Source: Muricauda sp. MAR_2010_75
GTDB taxonomy: Bacteria > Bacteroidota > Bacteroidia > Flavobacteriales > Flavobacteriaceae
Length of the DNA: 64,000 bases
Direction of reading: 5' to 3'
Assembly (NCBI RefSeq): GCF_000745185.1
Contig: NZ_JQNJ01000001.1
Span: 4,198,501-4,262,500 of the forward strand
The notes beneath the pieces were generated by a model. The model was not told where the DNA came from, did not search any database, and worked only from the letters and a program-made list of their open reading frames with translations. Of the stretch, positions 52,056 through 61,100 are shown piece after piece (position 1 is the first letter of the stretch; each line of letters opens with the position of its first letter). A program made the translations under genes and the position numbers.

Positions 52056-52100
52056 ATTGTGATATTTTTTGATTCATCAATCTTTGAAGTCAATTTATCC

Positions 52101-52108
52101 TATCTTTA
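52101..52108 (+). promoter_or_regulatory. -7 element of the DUF3500 gene
   Basis: TATCTTTA fits TAnnTTTG with one mismatch, 53 bp before the ATG at 52161. No good -33 element at the correct spacing was seen. Confidence 0.4.
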
Positions 52109-52160
52109 ATCAATTAATAGACATAAAATCAAACCTCAAAGGTTTGATTGCCATACACTC

Positions 52161-53162
52161 ATGAAAAAAAACATTCCGTACCTCTTCTTCTTTCTGTTCT
52201 TGTTTTCCTTACAGTCATATGCCACAGACCCTGTCTTGGATTTTTTGAACTCCCTTGATGATGCCCAACTGAGCAAGACCCAACTGCAATTTGATGATGT
52301 ATCACGGGAAACCTGGCATTATTTTCCGGCTACCATGTGGCCTAGATCAGGAATCCAATTGGGGGAACTGAATGCCAAGCAAAAAGAATTGTTCCACAAA
52401 ATGTTGAAGCAGCATTTAAGTCAATCTGGGTATAACAAGACCATGGACATTATGAGTTTGGAAAACGTACTTGCCGAGGAAACCGGTGATACCCACATGC
52501 GGGACATTAACAAATATCATATCTCCGTATATGGCAACCCTGCAAAAGACGAGGTTTGGAGCTGGACTTTTGAGGGACATCATATCTTGTTAAGCTTCAC
52601 CAGTGTTGACGACAAAATTTCATTTACACCCCGTTTTTTTGGCGCCAACCCCGCAATTGTTCAATCGGGACCTAGAAAAGGAGAACATACATTGGCCATG
52701 GAAGAAAATTTGGGGTTACAGCTTATCAATTCACTCTCAAGTGAACAAAAAACAAAGGCCATTTTTGATGACAAAGCGCCTTGGGATATCTTAACCAAGA
52801 ATTCAGTGAGCGTGTCTGCCGATAGCCCCAAAGGCATTTCCTTAACAGCTTTGGACAAATCGCAGCAAGAAGCTTTAATGAAGCTGATTCACGAGTATAT
52901 CTCTGCAGTACCTAACGACATCGCCAAAATCCGAATGGGAAAACTGGAGTCCGAAGAAGTGCAAGACATTCATTTTGCATGGGCGGGAGCGACTTTTTTG
53001 GGCGAGCCCCACTATTACAGCATTCAAGGAAAGACTTTCTTAATAGAGTTTGATAATTCCCAGAACAATGCCAATCATATCCATTCTGTTTGGCGCGATT
53101 TTGATGGCGATTTTGGCAGGGATCTTATCCAAGAGCATTATGCCGCCCATCACAAAAACTAA
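52161..53162 (+). CDS. DUF3500-family exported protein
   Basis: A 333-residue protein with signal peptide (MKKNIPYLFFFLFLFSLQSYA). Residues 30-325 match DUF3500: QFDDVSRETWHYFPATMWPRSGIQLGEL near 41, WSWTFEGHHILLSFT near 134, HFAWAGATFLGEPHYYSIQGKTFLIEFDN near 273, and HIHSVWRDFDGDFG near 307, whose His and Asp residues could be catalytic or metal-binding. The function of the family is not known. It is followed by a PaiB-like gene after 21 bp. Confidence 0.87.
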   Translation: MKKNIPYLFFFLFLFSLQSYATDPVLDFLNSLDDAQLSKTQLQFDDVSRETWHYFPATMWPRSGIQLGELNAKQKELFHKMLKQHLSQSGYNKTMDIMSLENVLAEETGDTHMRDINKYHISVYGNPAKDEVWSWTFEGHHILLSFTSVDDKISFTPRFFGANPAIVQSGPRKGEHTLAMEENLGLQLINSLSSEQKTKAIFDDKAPWDILTKNSVSVSADSPKGISLTALDKSQQEALMKLIHEYISAVPNDIAKIRMGKLESEEVQDIHFAWAGATFLGEPHYYSIQGKTFLIEFDNSQNNANHIHSVWRDFDGDFGRDLIQEHYAAHHKN

Positions 53163-53183
53163 TTGAGAATACTTTTTTGATCC

Positions 53184-53792
53184 ATGTACATTCCCCAACA
53201 CTACAAGAACGAGGACCTTAATGAAATAAAGGATTTCTTGGCCAAAAACAGTTTTGGAATCTTAATAAATACGATTGACCATAAACCTTGGGCCACCCAT
53301 ATTCCTCTGGAATTGGGTACAAACAACGATGGAAAAGATATTCTAGTGGGACACATTGCCAAAGCAAACCCCCAATGGAAACATTTTTCAGAAAATCAAG
53401 AAGTGCTTTGTATTTTCAATGGGCCACACAGCTATGTTTCTTCGTCGTGGTACAAGGAAGAAGAGGTACCTACATGGAACTACATCGCGGTGCATGTCTA
53501 TGGGGTTTTAAAAATTTTATCGGAAGAAGCAACCATGGCTTCCATGCATAAATTGGTGGAGAAATACGAACAGGATTCAAAGCATCCTATTTCGCTCAAA
53601 AACATGTCGCCCAAAACATTGCGACAAGTAAAAGGAGTGGTCGGGTTTCAAATTGAGATCACCGATATTCAAGCTACCTATAAGCTTTCCCAAACTCGAA
53701 CTGAGGACCATGCCAAAATCATTTCGGAACTCGAAAAACGTGATGCCAGCAGTAAGTCAATCGCTTCGGAAATGAAGAACAGAAAACCGTAG
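53184..53792 (+). CDS. PaiB-family FMN-binding split-barrel protein
   Basis: A 202-residue cytoplasmic flavoprotein. It opens with MYIPQHYKNEDLNEIKDFLAKNSFGILI and contains VGHIAKANPQWKHF and IFNGPHSYVSSSWYKEEEVPTWNYIAVHVYG (residues 53-115), the strongest hallmark of PaiB. The C-terminal segment contains the GVVGFQIEITDI motif. In Bacillus, PaiB was described as a negative regulator of sporulation and degradative enzyme genes, but FMN-binding reductase chemistry is as likely. The next gene is convergent, 6 bp away, with no terminator between. Confidence 0.9.
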   Translation: MYIPQHYKNEDLNEIKDFLAKNSFGILINTIDHKPWATHIPLELGTNNDGKDILVGHIAKANPQWKHFSENQEVLCIFNGPHSYVSSSWYKEEEVPTWNYIAVHVYGVLKILSEEATMASMHKLVEKYEQDSKHPISLKNMSPKTLRQVKGVVGFQIEITDIQATYKLSQTRTEDHAKIISELEKRDASSKSIASEMKNRKP

Positions 53793-53798
53793 GGCAAT

Positions 53799-55571
53799 CT
53801 ATTCAATATCTTGGAAAATGGCATCCGCCCAGTTGGAATAACGGGGGTTGTCTACATGCATGATCCAAATTTCATCGTTGTATTTCCCTTTCATTTTGGA
53901 CTGATAGGCTGCGTACGCCTCCGTATTTTCGTCATATTTGGCCAAATACACATAGTTAAGACCATTATCAGGGTTCTTAAAATATTTTGGGTTTAGTCCC
54001 TGCGCCTTGAGTTTAGCCATAAAACTATTGAGGTAATTTTCATTTTTAAAGACATTGGCCACAATGTAGTGTCCCTTTCCCACGCCATCCAGACTGATAA
54101 ATTTTTCAATGGGTTTGTAGGCGCCACCATTGAATGATCCTTTTTTCTCTGGAGCTTCTTTTTTGGCAATGGTTGAATTATCGGCTAAGCGTTCTTTTTC
54201 CATAGAATTGTAAATGGAATCCAAATCCTCACTATTGGCAAAATACAGCTTTTCTGCCTTGTTCTCAACATCTGGATGCCCATCATCCGTTTGCCGTTTT
54301 ACCATGCGCATGACCATTTCAAATCGCTTTTCAAGGTCCTTTTGGCGACTCTGCTCCATGGAGTCCATTTTAAAAAGCAATTCATCAATCACGGCGTAGC
54401 TATCTTCTTGTTGGGCTTTCAAAATTGCTATTTGTTCTTCCCAAAACGCCAAATCTTCTTTGTTTGTGGGACGTAATGTAGTTTCAACATCCAACTTGCC
54501 CTTTTTCTCTTCCTTTTCTTTTTTGGCATCTGCCACCAAACCTCCTTCAATGGGTTTTCGGGCCTTGGGGTCATCTTCGTTGTCCACCACAATGTTTCTG
54601 GCCATCATGGGTACAAATGAATAAGCAATTGAGATTTCATGTGTTACTCCTAAGTTTATAAAGTCATTATTCAGGTTTTTCTCAAAGTTGTATCCAAAGG
54701 AAAGTCTCCGATTAAGGTTAAACCCTGTACCGGCAGAAGCACCATAAAGCTGGTCATACCCTCCCTGGATCCATCCCAATTTAGGAAGGTCAAGGATGAT
54801 TCCACCTCCAAAGATTGGGTCTTCTTCACCTTCCAGCCGTATACGCGCCAGAGGCAACAACCGGCCATCCTCAAAAATTCCCGAGCCGTTCTTAAATTCT
54901 TGGGCAAATTGAATATGACCAGAAAATGTTTTTTGGTTTAAATCCGTCAATGATTTTCCCGAACTCATGTTATAATCCAAAAGATTATGGGCAAACACCC
55001 CAAAATCAAACTTGCCAACAGAAAGATTCAATCCAGGTTGAAAGGAGATGATGGAATTTTTGGAGGTATTATTGAGAAATGGGTCTTCCTCTACCGTAAC
55101 CGCTCTATCGGGATCAATACTACTCACATAGTAGGGAATATTGACTCCAAAGGTTAAGCTACTTTCCCTTCCCAATTGAATGCCATGCGCATAATTGGCC
55201 ATTACCCCCAGATTTGAGATAACCCCTTCTTGCTGATTGTAAAGACTGAACCCTATACCTATCCTATCGCTCACCTGTCCGCTATAGCTCAAAAAGTAAT
55301 TTTGCGTGTTGTTTTCAAAGTCTGCACTTTGACTCCTATGGAACAGGTTTACATACGATTTGTCTTCCCTAACAGATGAAAAGGTTGGATTAATCAAGAA
55401 CCGGTTGAATTTCAGCAAATTCTGAAACGGAACATTGTAGGTAACATAGGGGTTACTATCCTGGGAATGAACAATAGGCCCCAGCAAAAAACCGCATAAA
55501 ATCAAATAAAAAACCCGCTCACAAGAGAACAGGGTTATTTCTTTGGAAAATAAAGGTAGTTTTATATCCAT
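53799..55571 (-). CDS. Extended PorP/SprF-family type IX secretion protein with SPOR-like C-terminus
   Basis: A 590-residue outer-membrane protein. Residues 1-36 hold the signal (cleavage after HSQ). Residues 40-320 are the PorP/SprF barrel (NPYVTYNVPFQNLLKFNRFLINPTFSSVRED; YFLSYSGQVSDRIGIGFSLYNQQEGV). The usual family length is about 300-330. Here a charged, partly coiled linker (330-500) leads to a C-terminal domain (GVGKGHYIVANVFKNENYLNSFMAKLKAQGLNP) that resembles the peptidoglycan-binding SPOR fold. It would anchor the barrel to the cell wall and link it to gliding or secretion machinery, as SprF does with SprB; no SprB-like adhesin is in the window. Confidence 0.85.
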   Translation of the reverse strand: MDIKLPLFSKEITLFSCERVFYLILCGFLLGPIVHSQDSNPYVTYNVPFQNLLKFNRFLINPTFSSVREDKSYVNLFHRSQSADFENNTQNYFLSYSGQVSDRIGIGFSLYNQQEGVISNLGVMANYAHGIQLGRESSLTFGVNIPYYVSSIDPDRAVTVEEDPFLNNTSKNSIISFQPGLNLSVGKFDFGVFAHNLLDYNMSSGKSLTDLNQKTFSGHIQFAQEFKNGSGIFEDGRLLPLARIRLEGEEDPIFGGGIILDLPKLGWIQGGYDQLYGASAGTGFNLNRRLSFGYNFEKNLNNDFINLGVTHEISIAYSFVPMMARNIVVDNEDDPKARKPIEGGLVADAKKEKEEKKGKLDVETTLRPTNKEDLAFWEEQIAILKAQQEDSYAVIDELLFKMDSMEQSRQKDLEKRFEMVMRMVKRQTDDGHPDVENKAEKLYFANSEDLDSIYNSMEKERLADNSTIAKKEAPEKKGSFNGGAYKPIEKFISLDGVGKGHYIVANVFKNENYLNSFMAKLKAQGLNPKYFKNPDNGLNYVYLAKYDENTEAYAAYQSKMKGKYNDEIWIMHVDNPRYSNWADAIFQDIE

Positions 55572-55703
55572 AGCCGATGGGGGTTTGTAGGTTAATGGGC
55601 CTGATGGGGTCAGGTGTATGTTTTTTGTTTGGTCTCATTAGCAAGATTTGGGAACTTGTAAGAGTTTTACTACTTAAATAATATACAATCTTAGGTATTT
55701 TCT

Positions 55704-55756
55704 CGGTAAACAGCTAATTTTTTCGTTAAAAAACAGCCTTACTCGTTAATTAAACG
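55704..55756. promoter_or_regulatory. Three direct repeats at exact 20-bp spacing
   Basis: CGGTAAACAGC, CGTTAAAAAACAGC and CGTTAATTAAACG start at 55704, 55724 and 55744, that is, two helical turns apart. They lie in the 295-bp gap between the divergent PorP/SprF-like gene (start 55571) and GNAT gene (start 55867). The periodic spacing resembles response-regulator binding sites. No gene was seen in this gap. Confidence 0.45.
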
Positions 55757-55831
55757 TAAATCACCAAAAAAAATTGAGTGGTTCCCCTAGAAAAGAGCTT
55801 GTTAGCTGTCATTTTTTTTAATCATTCCGAC

Positions 55832-55839
55832 TACTTTTG
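55832..55839 (+). promoter_or_regulatory. -7 element of the GNAT gene
   Basis: TACTTTTG matches TAnnTTTG exactly and lies 27 bp before the ATG at 55867. Confidence 0.6.
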
Positions 55840-55866
55840 TGTTTCCTTAATTCTAAAACGAACGCC

Positions 55867-56337
55867 ATGGGCAACTTCATTCGCATTATTCCGTATTCTG
55901 ATGTGTATGCTACTGTCTTTAAGTCGCTTAATGAGGAGTGGATAAGCAAATATTTTAAAATGGAAGAAATGGACCATATTTCATTAAACCACCCCAAGGA
56001 ATATATCTTGGACAAGGGCGGCTATATAGCGGTTGCGCTTTTGGATGAAGAAGCCGTGGGTGTTTGCGCCCTTATCCCTAGTATACGTGATGCTTATGAT
56101 TTTGAGTTGGCGAAAATGGGGGTATCCCCAAAAGCACAAGGAAAGGGAATTGGTAAACTTTTGGGGCAACACATGGTAGAAAAGGCCAAATCATTGGGAG
56201 CCAAAAAAATATATTTGGAGAGCAATCGGGTTTTACAACCTGCACTCAACCTTTATCAAAAATTAGGGTTTAGGGAAATTGTGGGGGCCAGTTCTCCCTA
56301 TGAACGTAGCGATATTCAGATGGAGCTTTTACTCTGA
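55867..56337 (+). CDS. GNAT-family N-acetyltransferase
   Basis: A 156-residue acetyltransferase with the acetyl-CoA loop in MGVSPKAQGKGIGKLLGQHMVEKAKS (near residues 87-112) and the final LYQKLGFREI motif near 137. No signal; the substrate is not predictable. I choose the ATG at 55867 because the -7 element at 55832 would overlap a longer frame. Its last 22 bp overlap the convergent cyclase gene, so transcripts are antisense at their ends. Confidence 0.88.
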   Translation: MGNFIRIIPYSDVYATVFKSLNEEWISKYFKMEEMDHISLNHPKEYILDKGGYIAVALLDEEAVGVCALIPSIRDAYDFELAKMGVSPKAQGKGIGKLLGQHMVEKAKSLGAKKIYLESNRVLQPALNLYQKLGFREIVGASSPYERSDIQMELLL

Positions 56338-57440
56338 TTTTCCTCCGTGAAGGTTTCCAAAGTATACAATTGGATCAATTGCCTTTTACCCCGAAGCTGC
56401 AAGTTGTCCATCTTTTTAAACTCATATGATTTGCTCTTTGCCAACTGATTTACGAGTTGTTCAGAAATCAGCATCCTAACGTCATAATTATTGCATTCTG
56501 CCTGAATCCGGGCCGTGGTATTGAGCACGTCCCCTGTATAAATGATCTCTTTTTTAAGGACCCCTATCTCACCTGTGGTCACCAGACCAATGTGGTAGCC
56601 CGCTTTAAAGGATGGAAAAAAATTGAATCTCTTCAGGTAGTGCGACTTTCTTTTTTCCAACGTCTTGGAAATTCTAAAAAAGCATTCAATGCAGTTATTG
56701 GCATACAACCCACTCTTTTCGGGCCAAGTGACCACAATCTCATCTCCAACATATTGGTAAATTTCACCAGAAGTCTCCAAAATGGCATTGGCCATATCCC
56801 CATAATATTCTTTTAGCAATCTAAAATATTTGGAATGCCCTAGTTGTTCTGCAATGGAGGTGGAGGATTTCATATCCAAGAACATAAAAATCCGGCTTTC
56901 CCTTTTGGGTGTATGATATTTTCCAAATACAAAATTCAAGAACACCCCACTTCCCAAATAGGATGAAATTTCAACCAAAAGCATCCCAATCGTAATACCA
57001 AAACCAATATATATGACCACACTCCAAAATGCGAAACTGTTCATAAACTTTTTTACGCTTTGGATCACTGTGGGATGAAATAAGGACAAATCAAATCGAT
57101 TGGAGTTCACGCTCAAGGTCAATACCGTTAGAAAAATGATAATGAATAGAAGATAGAACAATGTTTTAAGGACAATCTTAATCCAAAGCGGACTCTTGGT
57201 AAACTTTTTGCTCAACCACGTAACCTCTACCCAGCCATGCAAAAACCCCATAAAGAAGCCTCCAATACAAGCATAGGTAAGTGAGGTTTCAAAATCATAT
57301 TTATTATGGGTGGCAGGATATAAATCAATCCTTCCCAATAAGCCCTGTTCCACAATGCCATAGATCAATCCAAACAATAACCAGATACAGGCAAATAAAA
57401 AAGCCTGCTTAAGATATCGCTTGTATTTTGGGTGCATCAT
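56316..57440 (-). CDS. Membrane-bound class III adenylate/guanylate cyclase
   Basis: A 374-residue protein with four to five predicted membrane helices in residues 10-175, then a cyclase domain (about 185-355). The metal-binding aspartates are in FMFLDMKSST near 192 and YVGDEIVVTW near 236, and the catalytic Asn and Arg in TGDVLNTTARIQ near 308. The set suggests an active enzyme; ATP rather than GTP specificity cannot be read with certainty. A DoxX gene starts divergently 102 bp away, and a second class III cyclase domain lies in the large signalling gene 1 kb downstream. Its 3' end overlaps the GNAT gene by 22 bp. Confidence 0.92.
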   Translation of the reverse strand: MMHPKYKRYLKQAFLFACIWLLFGLIYGIVEQGLLGRIDLYPATHNKYDFETSLTYACIGGFFMGFLHGWVEVTWLSKKFTKSPLWIKIVLKTLFYLLFIIIFLTVLTLSVNSNRFDLSLFHPTVIQSVKKFMNSFAFWSVVIYIGFGITIGMLLVEISSYLGSGVFLNFVFGKYHTPKRESRIFMFLDMKSSTSIAEQLGHSKYFRLLKEYYGDMANAILETSGEIYQYVGDEIVVTWPEKSGLYANNCIECFFRISKTLEKRKSHYLKRFNFFPSFKAGYHIGLVTTGEIGVLKKEIIYTGDVLNTTARIQAECNNYDVRMLISEQLVNQLAKSKSYEFKKMDNLQLRGKRQLIQLYTLETFTEENQSKSSI

Positions 57441-57542
57441 ATGAGCTTAAATGTAGTGTATTCCAGCCATAACCCAGTACTTTGATTTTTATATGCCACT
57501 TAAAATGAGTATCTTATAAGGTGAATTTAAAATTCAGAAACC

Positions 57543-57965
57543 ATGGGAACAGTTAAAAATTTGAACAAATGGGCCAATACCCACACCTACTATCCTTTGG
57601 ACCTTTTACGTGTTGCCTTGGGGGTATTTCTTTTTATCAAAGGCATTGAGTTCATGACCAATTATGAACAAATGTCTGAGATAGCTAGACCCTTTCAAGA
57701 AATGCCGGGTGGCATGATTATTTTACACTATGTTGCCCCTGCTCATTTTGTGGGCGGATTTTTGATTGTGGTGGGCCTACTTACTCGATGGGCCGTTTTT
57801 GCACAATTACCCATTTTACTGGGAGCTATTTTAACCAATTTTTTGGGGGTAATGCACGTGCCCAACCTTATTATGGCCTTAATTGTGTTTTTTGCGTGTA
57901 TCTTCTTTGCACTTTATGGTTCTGGAAAACATTCGGTTGACTATTACCTGAAAATGCAACAATAG
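57543..57965 (+). CDS. DoxX-family membrane protein
   Basis: A 140-residue protein with four membrane helices and the family motif LGVFLFIKGIEFMTN near residue 21, then FVGGFLIVVGLLTRWAVF near 65. DoxX proteins are linked to quinone reactions and redox control of the membrane. It is a single gene followed by a terminator at 58013. The neighbouring cyclases suggest nothing specific about its role. Confidence 0.87.
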   Translation: MGTVKNLNKWANTHTYYPLDLLRVALGVFLFIKGIEFMTNYEQMSEIARPFQEMPGGMIILHYVAPAHFVGGFLIVVGLLTRWAVFAQLPILLGAILTNFLGVMHVPNLIMALIVFFACIFFALYGSGKHSVDYYLKMQQ

Positions 57966-58012
57966 GACGAGGTACGGATAAGCTTATCTTTTATTGAAGA
58001 AAAAACGTAGTA

Positions 58013-58042
58013 AAAAGCCCGCTTGTGCGGGTTTCTTTTTTT
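58013..58042 (+). terminator. Terminator after the DoxX gene
   Basis: AAAAGCCCGC-TTGT-GCGGGTTT followed by CTTTTTTT; the 5-bp G/C core has flanking A/T pairs with one bulged G. Confidence 0.75.
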
Positions 58043-58071
58043 GTGGATAACACTTTAATGCACTACATTTA
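58040..58071 (+). promoter_or_regulatory. Promoter of the TPR-kinase-cyclase gene
   Basis: TTTG at 58040-58043 and TACATTTA at 58064-58071 are separated by 20 bp, close to the Bacteroidetes -33/-7 arrangement. It predicts transcription from about 58078, which is 22-46 bp before the possible start codons. Confidence 0.5.
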
Positions 58072-58123
58072 AGTTGCTGTACATCAACCTAAAACCAGAA
58101 TCATCAAACGGTCAGCCTCCATA

Positions 58124-61100
58124 GTGATTTTTCTATGCATTGTTGTGAACACATTGCAGGGTCAAACAGGTCGCATAGACAGCCTTCAACAAGTATATCC
58201 AACCCTGACATCAGATTCGTTAAAAATTAGAATCCTAAAGGATATAGCCTGGGAATATCTAAATAATCGCAGCAATGCTGAATTGGCCAAAAAGCATATT
58301 GATAGCTTCCTTTCCATTAGTAAAAAAGCTAATATGCCTTGGGGGCTTTCCATGGCAGATTATCAGTATGCCGTTCTTGAACGACAAAAAGGAAACTATA
58401 GTGAAGCATTGACCTATATTGATAGTTATCTGAACTTTGACCAAACCAAAAAGGAACCCTTCGCAGTGGCCAACGGATTGTACCAAAAAGCTATCATTCT
58501 GGACAATTTGGGCAATTATGACGAGAGTCTAAAAATCTATTATGATATCCTTAAAATCTACGAAGAGCATGAGGACACCTTCAGCATTGCCACTACCCTG
58601 AATGCTTTGGGAGAGATCTTAAAAAAGACTGGGAAAACATCCGAAGCCATGGAGAGCTATCAAACGGCTCTGGAAATCTTCAAGACTTTGGACCATAAAA
58701 CCGAAATAGCCAATTGTTTGTTCAATATTGGCGATACCTATATGTTGCAAAAAGATTATAATCTTGCCGTTCAATATTTCAAAGAAGCACTTGTATTAGA
58801 TGAAGAGACCCGAAGCGATTGGGGAATTGCATTCGATTATGAAGCATTGGGCAAGGTCTATGGATATTTGAAACAATACCCACAAGCTTTGGATTATCAT
58901 AAAAGGGCCTTGGCACTTCGGGAAAAATTAGGGCAACGTTTGGAACTGTCCATGAGCTACACCCAAATAGGTACTATTTATCTTGGAATGCAAAATTATG
59001 CCCAGGCCGAAGCAAACATCAATTCAGCTATTGCCATTGCAGAGGATATTGGAGCTAGGGAACAGCTTCAAGAAAATTACAGAGTCTTATCCTCAATTTA
59101 TGAGGGAACGGGTGATTTTGAAAAAGCCCTGACCTTCAAAAACCAATTTATTTCCATAAAAGATAGTCTTTTCAATGTAGAAAAGTCCAAACAAATTGAA
59201 GAACTCCAAGTGCGTTTTGATACCGAAAAGAAGCAGGATGCCATAGCCTCCCTCCAAAAAGACGCCGAAATCAACACCTTAAGGCTGAACCAACAAAAAA
59301 CCTTACGAAATATAATCATTGGTATCGCCGCCGCCGCTCTACTCTTTCTTTGGTTTGCCTTCAATCGATATAAACAAGTGCAACGCGCCAAACAGGCCGA
59401 AGAAGAAAAGAAAAGGGCTGTTTTAGAGGAAAGAAAACGTACGGAGTTGGAAAAACAACGAGTGGCCGAACTCCAAAAAATTGACAAACTCAAAGATGAG
59501 TTCCTCGCCAATACCTCTCACGAACTGCGTACACCTTTGGTTGGTATTGTGGGGCTAACGGAATCCTTGCAGGATGGCGTAGCAGGAAAACTGCCCAAAG
59601 AAGCACTGGAAAACTTGGAGATGATTGCCAACAGTGGCAAACGCCTTTCCCATTTGGTGAATGATATCCTCGATTTTTCAAAGTTGAGGAATCGAGATCT
59701 TGTGCTCTCCAAAGCGCCATTGGATATGTACGCTGTTTCCAATATCGTATTGCGCCTGTCCCAACCTTTGCTGAAGGACAAACAGCTCAAGTTCATCAAT
59801 TCCATTCCCAAAAACGTTCCTTTGGTGGAAGCGGACGAGAACCGGCTGCAACAAATCATGCACAATCTGGTGGGCAATGCCATCAAGTTTACCGAAAAAG
59901 GGTACATCAGTCTGTTTGCTGAAGTTAAGGAGGATATGCTCTCCATTTCCATTTCTGACACTGGAATTGGAATTCCCGTGGATAAAATTGATGACATATT
60001 CAATTCATTTGAGCAAGGTGACGGTTCTGTGCAACGGGAATATGGCGGAACAGGTCTTGGCCTTTCGGTGACCAAACAACTCGTGGAGCTTCATGGGGGA
60101 ACCATTTCGGTTTCATCAGAAAAAAACAAAGGTTCAATTTTCACTTTCACGCTTCCATTAAGTGATAAAACCCGAAAAGACGTAAAGATGAAAGTGCCGC
60201 AACCCTTGGCTTCTGTTCAAGCTGTAAGTAGCAGCACTCCTGTTCAAGTGATCCCCAAGGAAAAACCCAAACTTTCCGAAGAAGCTCCCAAAATCCTTAT
60301 CGTGGATGATGAACCTGTGAACCGTAGGGTATTGGAAAACCATTTGAGCATGGCCGGATACCACATTGTGGAAGCCAATAATGGCAAAGAGGCACTAAAA
60401 TTGATAGGCGAGGATTCAGATTTGAGTATGATCTTACTGGATATTATGATGCCTGGAATGTCTGGATATGAAGTTTGCGAGAAAATCAGAGAGCAGTATT
60501 CCACAAGTGATCTACCCATTATACTTTTGACGGCCAAAAACACCGTAAACGATTTGGTCACTGGGTTTAATTCTGGTGCCAACGACTACCTTACCAAACC
60601 TTTCTCTAAAGGAGAGCTGTTGAGTCGCATCAGAACACACCTTAATCTCAACACCATTCATAAGGCTACTTCCCGTTTTGTGCCTTCCGAATTTGTAAAA
60701 TCGGTAGGAAAAGAGTCCATAACCGACATCAAATTGGGAGATTACACCGAAAAAAACGTTACAGTCTTGTTTTCCGATATCAGGGATTATACCTCATTGG
60801 CGGAAGGCATGACTCCCGAGCAAAACTTTAAATTTGTCAATGCATACGTAGGTCGTATGGGGCCCGTCATCAAAGAAAATAACGGGTTTGTGAACCAGTA
60901 TATGGGTGATGGCATCATGGCCCTGTTTCCAAAAAATCCAGAAAATGCCTTGGATGCGGCCATAGAAATGCAACGAACCCTATCCCTTTACAACAAAAGA
61001 CGGGTTGAAGAAAAAGGATACAAACCCTTATCGGTGGGCATTGGATTGCATACTGGCCCATTGATCATGGGAATTATTGGGGATACCAAGAGAAATGATC

